A DNA stretch of 45,535 nucleotides from an uncultured bacterium (GTDB lineage Bacteria > Actinomycetota > Coriobacteriia > Coriobacteriales > Coriobacteriaceae): positions 1 through 45,535 of the forward strand of contig CAJMPZ010000012.1 of assembly GCA_905215445.1 (NCBI GenBank), read 5' to 3'. The notes below the pieces were generated by a model. The model was not told the DNA's origin. It saw only the letters and a program-made list of their open reading frames with translations, and ran no database searches. Shown here one piece after another: positions 38,592-45,535 of this stretch; position 1 is the stretch's first letter; every line of letters begins with the position of its first letter. Position numbers and translations under genes: made by a program.

Positions 38592-39686
38592 TCAGCAGCG
38601 ATATGTGGTACCAAAAAGCACCAACCCCAGCAGGAATAACGATATAGATGTGGCGATCCAGTTGTTGTCGCCGGTCTTGGGGAGTGCCTCAGTTGTCGCG
38701 GTGGCAGCCTTGGGCTTGGTTGTCTTGGCGACCGTGGTCATGGTTACTGTCGTTGTTGTTTTGGTTGTCGTGGCCGCGGGTTTCAGCGAGGGATTTGCCG
38801 TGGGTCCTGTGGTGGGCTCTCCGGCAGCGGGGGTAGCATCGGCGGGAGACTTGTCCGCGTTATCGCCCGTCACCTTGCCCTTGTCAGTCTCCCCCGCCGG
38901 TGGAGTGGCGACTTCGGGCTCAATCATCACATGCGGTGCCACGGCCCCTACGGCATCCACCACGCTACCAGCACCAAAGACCCCACCAGCAGGCGTCACA
39001 AACCGAGCGGACACAAGCGACCCGCCCGTGCACGCAACGCCGCCGTCGGCACCGGCCGCATCGAGCCACGAGGCGTCGACGGAAAGCCGACAGCCGGCCG
39101 CGCCATCGCCAAGGCCCGCATCCTGCAGATACACGCCGTAGGCGCGCACGCCCGCTCCGGACCCGGCGCTCGCGGCAACGACGCGCCCGCCGCCGCGCAC
39201 GGCCATGTCGCCTGCGATTGCGCCGGCAACCGCCTCGTCCGTGATATTGGCGCCGTCTGCCCGGGCGTCGACGGTGCAGCCGTCCACCACGAGCGCCCGC
39301 GAAACGTGGATCCCGCACTGCGAGCCCGTCGCGGTCAGGGTCCCGGAGCCGCGAAGCGTCAGGTTGCCCCACACCTCCATGCCGCACAGCGTGATGTCCG
39401 CATCAGGCGCATGCGACTCCGTGACGGAGTTTTGCCCGGCAAGCGTCAGCACCAGGTCGCCCTCGGCGCCGATGGCCTCGCCCGCGTAGCCGTTAAGCTC
39501 CAGGTGGTCGGCATCGGTCCAGGCCCAGCCGGGGCCCGACGCGCCCGGCTCGTAGTACGTCGCGCCCGCAATGATGAGGCTCTCCGCGCCCGCGGCATAA
39601 GAAGGCCCGCCCAGCAAAACGCATAGGCAGGCCATGGCAACAATCGCAATGTAATGACGGCTGGTGTAGGACTCGGCAGCAAACAT
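38592..39686 (-). CDS. LPKTG-anchored wall protein
   Basis: ATG at 39686 has GGAGCGGGT upstream; the GTG at 39725 gives a longer N-terminus but a weaker site. The ~364 aa begin with a signal peptide (IAIVAMACLCVLLGG, likely cut near SYAAGA). A beta-rich region follows, with repeated short strands (DLVLTLAGQNSVTES, LTLRGSGTLTATGS, ALVVDGCTVDARA) like right-handed beta-helix carbohydrate-binding proteins, and a Thr/Lys/Pro stalk. The C-terminal sorting signal is LPKTGDNNW, a hydrophobic segment and a short tail ending in YRC. Sortase would attach it to peptidoglycan. The tail ends in Cys rather than Arg/Lys. Ligand unknown. Confidence 0.8.
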   Translation of the reverse strand: MFAAESYTSRHYIAIVAMACLCVLLGGPSYAAGAESLIIAGATYYEPGASGPGWAWTDADHLELNGYAGEAIGAEGDLVLTLAGQNSVTESHAPDADITLCGMEVWGNLTLRGSGTLTATGSQCGIHVSRALVVDGCTVDARADGANITDEAVAGAIAGDMAVRGGGRVVAASAGSGAGVRAYGVYLQDAGLGDGAAGCRLSVDASWLDAAGADGGVACTGGSLVSARFVTPAGGVFGAGSVVDAVGAVAPHVMIEPEVATPPAGETDKGKVTGDNADKSPADATPAAGEPTTGPTANPSLKPAATTTKTTTTVTMTTVAKTTKPKAATATTEALPKTGDNNWIATSISLFLLGLVLFGTTYRC

Positions 39687-39957
39687 ACCCGCTCCGATCT
39701 TCGCAGGAGCCAATAGAATGTGCACCAGAAAATGCCCTGGTAGCAGCAGCTATTAGTTTAGCGAGATCAAGCCGAGAACAAAGAAAATGCCCCTGAACAG
39801 TGCCAATAATTAGGTGTAAATCGTTTTGCCAATCGGTGAAAGGAGGTGCCGCAACAGGAAGCTTGAAATAGAGCTTAGAACTTCAATGATGAAACGAAAA
39901 TAGGAAGGTGTCAGCTGGAGGCGCTATCCATCGAGATCCATTGTAAAAGAGAACGTG

Positions 39958-42900
39958 TTACGAGTCTGCGCTTAAGCCGGTGCTCAGCTTAAATTTTCGT
40001 GGATCGGTATCTGGATTTTCGAAAACAATATCCTCAGCATCATTCTCTTCGCGGTCAACAGTGGCCTTGTACTTACCTCCATTTGTTCTCAAAACTGATT
40101 GCCACCAATAATGACGTTTGTCTTCAAAGTCCTTCGAGAAAAACTCTCCCCATGCAAGCACATAATCATTTTTATTCAGGAATGACTCGAGCCTACTCTT
40201 TTCAAAAAGTAGAACGCTTTCTTTGAAACCGTGCGCTGAAGAGTCAAAGCAAACCAGCTCACCTTCAGGGTCTAGCCAGTCCGATATCCCCCTATGAACC
40301 AAAGAGTACTCACGTATGAGTTCCTCGCAAGGAAGGTAGAACTCGGGACTTTCATTATTCTTGAAGGACGAGTCATCATAAAGACCTCCCTCATAGTGCT
40401 GCGCAGCAATGATATAGGACTCGGTTCCGGTCTGCATTTCCGAATCCCATGCCGCACGCGTAGAATGAAAGGCACTTGTTCCGCAGTAATCATATAAAAA
40501 GTTAAAGGCGAACGAGCGTTCTGGAACCCCATTGCCATTCATCTCGTTATGGAGACTTATAAACGAATGAATAGCCGAATGAGGAATAAAAACGCCACCG
40601 GACAACCAGTAGAGACTGGCACCATCAATTTTCCCATAACTGCTTGGCATCCCAGCAGAAACCGCAAGTGGAATATATTCGACTTGATTTAGAACGACAG
40701 CTCTATATTTATCGAGTAGTTCATAGCCTTCATTTGAGCTCAACCAATTTGCTCTGTCATTCTTCGGTAGAAATAGTTTGTCTACAAACAGGCACTTCGT
40801 TGCTTCGGGGTGCGAATTCTGCCACACAAACGTCGGATCTATATCACGCCAGCAGATTAATTTCTGTTGAACCGCCCCATCGCTAAGTAATGTTTTTCGC
40901 TCAGCGGAAACCCATTTGTTTTCATCCCATGATTCCTGCAGGCGTCGAATCTCATCATAATCGACGGTCGTACATTCGTCCGAAATATTTGATTCGATAA
41001 GTCGCGATAGCAAGCTTTTGCTGAATGAAAAATGAGCACCCTTCGCTGCTTCGTAACCTTCTTTATAGGTATGTTCAATTTCAAATGGTGGATAGTTGTC
41101 GTCGAGTCTTGCTAACAGCCTATAAGTCTCAATCCATTGGTATTTTTTCCCAATTCGTTCAACTCGTCTGCCAAAGCGTCCTTCATGTCGCGCAACCAGC
41201 GCATCAAATTCAGCGAAGTACTCGATTGAATAACGCTTCTTTAAGATCTGGGCAACGACCATATCCGCAAGTTCCTGCTCATTCCACTGATTGGACCAGA
41301 GCCTTACCGCTGATCCGAATGTATAACGGCCGAAATCACCATACATGCCGCGATGCTTACCATGTTCTGTTCTCATTGAATGGACTATTTTTGAAACAGA
41401 AAGGCGCTCATCACTGCTGTCTCCAAACTCGCTTGCAATGGAGTCAACTGTTTCCTTTTGTTGCTCGTTTGACATTGTTAAAGAATCCCATTCAGACGAA
41501 TAGGGTGGGTTTATGTTTGCAAAGTCATCCATTGTCGCAGCCTCTTCACTTACAATGCCCTCGCAAAGAGATCTTGCGTAGTCCCTTACTAGAATATTGG
41601 GATAAGTATGAGTTGAAGCGAAAACAAAGTCTCGAATTCGAAAGGCTACATCAACCCATTGGGCGCGATTGTCACTCACCCAAAATGCGCCAAGCATTGC
41701 AGCAAAACTACGCTCAATAATGTAATCATCGTCAATAGAAACAAGCTCCTGAACGAGAATTGCAGCTATGGCCGAGCGATTTGCGAGAATGCAGGCAAGC
41801 GCCTTAGTTGCCCTATCTCTCAGCCTATTATCAGTTGAGGCTAAAAGCCACATAAGTGATAACGCGGCAAGCCTTGCAGTATGCTCGTTTAACTCTGAAG
41901 CGTAGTCCCAAATCCACTCGACAATATCTAGCGGGTCAATCAACTCAGAGTTGGAAAGAGAAACTATTGACGTCCATTTTGCATCTCGTTCCTTTGCGCT
42001 CCAACTCATAAGAACGCCGTTAAGATAATCGGCATTGAACACAGTGTTAGGATTAAGCGAATCAGCTAAAAGGCGAAGCAGAAAATCGCCTCGTTCCTGA
42101 CGATTCGGGAGAATGCGCTCATCAATAAACTTTTGTAGGTTAACTGAAATAACACTCACGTCACGCCATTGAAGGCTGGATATTATCCAGAATGGAACGG
42201 AAGCATCAGAGTCGAGTATTTCTGGATCAAGCACATCAATAAGCTCGATATCAAACAAATCGGGAAGCAGGCAGGCAAGCACCTCAAAAGTGCCTTCATG
42301 ACCGCAAGTCGACTTCCGTTCATTAATTAAGCCCCTAAAGTATTTATTGCCTTTTATGGCATCTGTAACGGCGCTTCCTCCAACGACATGTATGCAGTTT
42401 AATGCCTCAAAATAGTTTTCAAGTCTTTCAAATGAGAAAGTCGCTTGTTCAGTTTCCATGCCGTAGCGATGCGTCTTATTGAGAATCCCTTCCGACACCA
42501 TCAGTTCTATAAGCCGAGAAGGCTTATTTGCACCTTCGTCGCGTGCCAACTTACAAGCTATTTTGCTAGCCTGATTCCAGGGAATAGATCCATACCTATA
42601 CGTCGAAGCGGCAACCATATTTAGAGCCGATCGTACTACGACGTCGCTGTCAAATCCCAAATCGATATCAGGATGGGCGCAAATTGTCTTAGTTACTTTT
42701 TCCAAATAAGCGGCCATTAGTTTTCCGAAGGATCGGGGGCACGAATATCTGGTTTCACTAGTAGTGCTGAGGTAATCGCATGTTAGCTTTAAGAATAATG
42801 GGTTACATGCTTCGCTTCCAAAGGAAGGGAATTGCGGGAGTGTGAGATTATAATAAGAACAGAAGGATTCGATGGCATACCTTTTATTAGAACTAAATCC

Positions 42901-44346
42901 GTCAAGGACGACCTGGCATACATCGCTAGAAATCTTTAATTCATCTGGTATAACGGAATCCTCAAGAGGCGATCGAACTGAAACAGCCAGCCTGATATTA
43001 GGATATTCTTTGATTTCATTTATCAATCTAGTTAGCCAGTTTTTCCATATGAACTGTCCGTCTCCCTCATTAAGGGCATCAATTGCAATAAGTACCCTAT
43101 TTTCACCAGCAGCTTTCGAAATACTGGTAAAGAATGAGTGGGGTTCAATTCCAGGTGCAAACTGTTCAACTAACTGATTGATTGGAGAGATTCCTTTTGC
43201 AAAGTATTGCCCTAAAGCAAGATAGACAAGTCTGTTTTCAGAAAGAGCTTTGAGGCAGCTATCAGCAAATAAGTGAGATTTACCGACACCTGCAACGCCT
43301 TCGACAATTAGCAAGGGACCTTTTAAAGCGCGACCGCTGTGATTGAGGATGAGTTCAATTTTAAGTTTGGCATTGCGATATTCATCATAACTGCTGTATA
43401 AAGCCTGAAACTTACTATGGTTCTTATAGTCCTGTAGCTCAGACATTGCAAAGAAGAGCTCATCGCTCATCGATATTATAGAGTCTAGTTGTTTATAGAG
43501 CCCTGGACCATGCGATTGCTTTGCTAGAGTGCCTGCGGATTCTATGCGCCCTAAAACACCTTCAATTTGCATCGTGCCGGTTAGGTCACGAAGGCAATCG
43601 AGATTTTTATGCATTGAACAAATGGGGGCTTGAAGTCCAAGCAGTGATTCATTGACAGTTTCATAAAATGATTCGGTCTCAAGAAGGCCAGCGAATAGGT
43701 CTGAAGCCTCTGTTTGAATATTCAGCTCAGGTGAATATTTTGGACCGAGTTCTTTAATTCTGTCATCAAGCAGGCGCTTAACATAATCTCGTTCGCAGAA
43801 ATAGGGAGTAGAGTCAGACTCATGCTCTTTACTTAACGATAAGCAAGAAAAGCCATCGAGTTCAGCGCAAACTATTATATATACCTGTTCAAGCCTTTGA
43901 ATATCGAGGTCAATAATAAACCTGAGAACAGATTCCACATCCAATATATCTTTAGCGGGATCAAATATTACATTCTCGTATGATTTAAAATTTGCTCTGA
44001 AGTTCGGCGCCTTTTGAACAAGGAACATAAAGCGAATCCGATAACGTTCAGAACTGATCTCGGAAATTTTCTTTAAAGTACTATTAACCTTCTCTGAAGT
44101 TGCTGACTTACTTACTTGAAAACAGATGCCAGCTTCCCTATCAATCAGGTCATAACCCTTCATGTTGGGATCAAGCTGGTTTGCATTCTTAAGATGAAGT
44201 GAGAAAACTATGTTTAGCAAGTCGCGGTAGAAATACTCCGAATGAACAGCCGAATCCTGCAGATTATTCCTACCATCTGCATGTAACTCAACGCAATGAC
44301 GAAGCAACAGTTCTTTGATTTTTTCGTAATAAACGCTTCGCTCCAA
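39958..44346 (-). CDS. SMEK-domain STAND NTPase, probable anti-phage sensor (Avs-like)
   Basis: 1462 aa. The N-terminal ~100 aa match the SMEK pattern I remember: helix YYEKIKELLLRHCVELHADG, NNLQDSAVHSEYF, LLNIVFSLHLKNANQ, YDLIDREAGICFQVSKSATSEKV. After a helical linker the STAND ATPase has Walker A VEGVAGVGKSHLF (~348-360), Walker B VLIAIDALNEGD (~418-430) and RLAVSVRSP (~452). It is followed by winged-helix-like and long helical repeats (~600-1100), and a C-terminal beta-rich part that could be the ligand sensor. STAND NTPases of this build sense phage proteins and trigger an effector; the effector here would be SMEK or an unknown domain. The gene is AT-rich and alone in its transcript. Confidence 0.78.
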   Translation of the reverse strand: MERSVYYEKIKELLLRHCVELHADGRNNLQDSAVHSEYFYRDLLNIVFSLHLKNANQLDPNMKGYDLIDREAGICFQVSKSATSEKVNSTLKKISEISSERYRIRFMFLVQKAPNFRANFKSYENVIFDPAKDILDVESVLRFIIDLDIQRLEQVYIIVCAELDGFSCLSLSKEHESDSTPYFCERDYVKRLLDDRIKELGPKYSPELNIQTEASDLFAGLLETESFYETVNESLLGLQAPICSMHKNLDCLRDLTGTMQIEGVLGRIESAGTLAKQSHGPGLYKQLDSIISMSDELFFAMSELQDYKNHSKFQALYSSYDEYRNAKLKIELILNHSGRALKGPLLIVEGVAGVGKSHLFADSCLKALSENRLVYLALGQYFAKGISPINQLVEQFAPGIEPHSFFTSISKAAGENRVLIAIDALNEGDGQFIWKNWLTRLINEIKEYPNIRLAVSVRSPLEDSVIPDELKISSDVCQVVLDGFSSNKRYAIESFCSYYNLTLPQFPSFGSEACNPLFLKLTCDYLSTTSETRYSCPRSFGKLMAAYLEKVTKTICAHPDIDLGFDSDVVVRSALNMVAASTYRYGSIPWNQASKIACKLARDEGANKPSRLIELMVSEGILNKTHRYGMETEQATFSFERLENYFEALNCIHVVGGSAVTDAIKGNKYFRGLINERKSTCGHEGTFEVLACLLPDLFDIELIDVLDPEILDSDASVPFWIISSLQWRDVSVISVNLQKFIDERILPNRQERGDFLLRLLADSLNPNTVFNADYLNGVLMSWSAKERDAKWTSIVSLSNSELIDPLDIVEWIWDYASELNEHTARLAALSLMWLLASTDNRLRDRATKALACILANRSAIAAILVQELVSIDDDYIIERSFAAMLGAFWVSDNRAQWVDVAFRIRDFVFASTHTYPNILVRDYARSLCEGIVSEEAATMDDFANINPPYSSEWDSLTMSNEQQKETVDSIASEFGDSSDERLSVSKIVHSMRTEHGKHRGMYGDFGRYTFGSAVRLWSNQWNEQELADMVVAQILKKRYSIEYFAEFDALVARHEGRFGRRVERIGKKYQWIETYRLLARLDDNYPPFEIEHTYKEGYEAAKGAHFSFSKSLLSRLIESNISDECTTVDYDEIRRLQESWDENKWVSAERKTLLSDGAVQQKLICWRDIDPTFVWQNSHPEATKCLFVDKLFLPKNDRANWLSSNEGYELLDKYRAVVLNQVEYIPLAVSAGMPSSYGKIDGASLYWLSGGVFIPHSAIHSFISLHNEMNGNGVPERSFAFNFLYDYCGTSAFHSTRAAWDSEMQTGTESYIIAAQHYEGGLYDDSSFKNNESPEFYLPCEELIREYSLVHRGISDWLDPEGELVCFDSSAHGFKESVLLFEKSRLESFLNKNDYVLAWGEFFSKDFEDKRHYWWQSVLRTNGGKYKATVDREENDAEDIVFENPDTDPRKFKLSTGLSADS

Positions 44347-44487
44347 GGTCGCCCCTTAAATATCGAAATACAACTGGTGTAAATCACAGCAGTCTTCATT
44401 AGTTAGATGAAGTTTTAATTGCTGCAGAGATAATATCGAGTTGCTAAGTCTACATGTTGATTGTTGATTAGCGAGAACCAGACAGGA

Positions 44488-45535
44488 TTAAAGCAAACCG
44501 TGCTTTTTTGCCTTATCTTCAATCTCCGTAATCACCCTTGCCTTTTCAGAATCGTCCTCGCAACTCTGATCGAGGTAATAGTGCGGATAAGATGCGATAT
44601 CCACAGCCAACCACGATCCCCAGGACTTCGCAGCGGAAACAATTCGTGGCAAATCACACGAAAAGATCCGAGGTAGGATAGACCGGTCTTTCGTAGGATA
44701 TTTTTGCAACAGCCTCTTTAGAACCTTCCTGCGAGAATTCCACTTGGGTCCGTCTAAATACTCATAAACAGTCTTTGTTGGTCCAATAAAGTTTCTTTCA
44801 GTCAGCTCAACGAGGGCAGGGTCATAGCAATGCATTTTATCAATCGATTCCTTATCAATCGTAAGAGGGAAAACGCTTCTGTTAATCGCTCTTAGCCTGG
44901 TCATTGCGTTGAGCAAATTGGTAGATGTCAGATGTGCCTTGTACAATAATCCAATAGCTAGATCCAGAACGACAGAATCACCCAGATTTTGGTCGACAGG
45001 CATTTCAATAATCGGAAATTGTTTTATAAATCTATCAAACAGGCGAAGTTCGCTACTCAAATCATCGACACTTTCGAGCTTCAAGATAAGGTTCGCATTG
45101 CTTAATGTCCCTGCAACTTTTTGGTTGAAAACGAGCTCTCGAACCAGGGCGATTCCCATGGCGTTAGTATTTTCAATCGAATTGTTAGGATCGAGCTCAC
45201 TCAGATTAACTTCGCCATCCTCTAGTTTTATTTTGGCAATGATTGAACTTGCGAGTTCATCAACGTTAGCCGAATCGCTCCATGACTCCGCAGCTCGGCA
45301 GAGGCTAGTAAAGATAAAGGGCGGGAATCCAACAATCGAATATTCAGCTGGATTTAAAGCCGTCAGGTAAGAATTAAGTGCATCCTCGGAGGAAACGACC
45401 CTTTTATAAACAGAAGGATATGCTTCCTCGAGCGTGTCTAGCGTTGGAAGATTTGATGCATTGCATGCAAACAACAAGTTGGCGCGCGTGACGTCATAGT
45501 TTCCAAGCTCAGCAACCGAAGAGCTGAGTTCAATT
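44488..45535 (-). CDS. 3' part of a large gene running off the right edge
   Basis: The frame is open from the right edge (IELSSSVAELGNYD) to the stop at 44488, 348 aa visible; the internal TTG at 45477 is not a real start. It is Leu- and acid-rich with no signal or membrane segment. Regular helices (LGNYDVTRANLLFACN, PSVYKRVVSSEDALNSYL, EKARVITEIEDKAKKHGLL) suggest a helical repeat tail. The pattern recalls the C-terminus of large YobI-like P-loop NTPases implicated in defence, but I would need the N-terminus to say. Its AT-rich composition matches the neighbouring STAND gene, and both face the same way. Confidence 0.5.
   Translation of the reverse strand, partial: IELSSSVAELGNYDVTRANLLFACNASNLPTLDTLEEAYPSVYKRVVSSEDALNSYLTALNPAEYSIVGFPPFIFTSLCRAAESWSDSANVDELASSIIAKIKLEDGEVNLSELDPNNSIENTNAMGIALVRELVFNQKVAGTLSNANLILKLESVDDLSSELRLFDRFIKQFPIIEMPVDQNLGDSVVLDLAIGLLYKAHLTSTNLLNAMTRLRAINRSVFPLTIDKESIDKMHCYDPALVELTERNFIGPTKTVYEYLDGPKWNSRRKVLKRLLQKYPTKDRSILPRIFSCDLPRIVSAAKSWGSWLAVDIASYPHYYLDQSCEDDSEKARVITEIEDKAKKHGLL

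Overview
The window looks like a chromosomal piece of a high-GC member of the Coriobacteriia, most likely Collinsella or a close relative. This rests on base composition, the style of the housekeeping proteins, the gene neighbourhood and LPKTG-type wall anchoring; I could not run a search. There is no rRNA, CRISPR array or complete insertion sequence.

Region 1 (1-9.2 kb) is accessory DNA that is partly decaying. It opens with the tail of one gene, a small exported protein, a fragment of a DEDD exonuclease and a small secreted-protein/membrane-protein pair. Next comes a thioredoxin-like (TlpA/ResA-type) gene whose two halves lie on opposite strands around a ~0.4 kb inverted segment. Two paralogous surface modules follow. 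Each has a Flp/Tad-type pilin N-terminus fused to a DUF6273-like C-terminus on the + strand, divergent from a zinc-ribbon membrane protein and a very small membrane protein on the - strand. Both modules share a ~160-bp leader full of dyads. Copy 1 carries a 10-G tract just after two overlapping start codons in different frames. Copy 2 is frameshifted near its end.

Region 2 (9.2-26.5 kb) is an ordinary, tightly packed minus-strand block. In transcription order it holds ABC-F ATPase, small membrane protein, M50 protease, scpA, scpB, a pseudouridine synthase, cmk, an acyltransferase, ispH, a DUF512 radical-SAM protein, der, plsY, gpsA, rpe, a cysteine desulfurase, a Nif3-like protein, a coiled-coil zinc-ribbon protein and coaBC, then tRNA-Pro. 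Many neighbours overlap by 4 nt or sit 2 nt apart, so they are probably cotranscribed. Phospholipid synthesis (gpsA, plsY, acyltransferase), chromosome segregation (scpAB), cofactor supply (coaBC, cysteine desulfurase, ispH) and ribosome-linked functions (der, pseudouridine synthase, ABC-F) share this block.

Region 3 (26.5-29.3 kb) is a tRNA patch with two identical tRNA-Ala genes, a CAT-anticodon tRNA and tRNA-Val. The second tRNA-Ala lies in a ~0.23 kb duplication that also copied the first codons of the ABC-F gene. A nested element with perfect 31-bp inverted ends sits next to it.

Region 4 (27.6-45.5 kb) is an accessory and probably defence island, with clear AT-rich stretches at 33.3-37 kb and 40-45.5 kb. 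It has a PD-(D/E)XK-like protein, a DUF3825 protein, a Fic/Doc unit, a RelE/Phd unit, a minimal nucleotidyltransferase unit with decayed neighbours and a YafQ/DinJ unit. It also has an LPKTG wall protein with a ruined paralogue, a 1219-aa protein with a C-terminal nuclease-like motif, a 1462-aa SMEK-STAND NTPase resembling Avs-type phage sensors, and the 3' part of another large gene running off the right edge.
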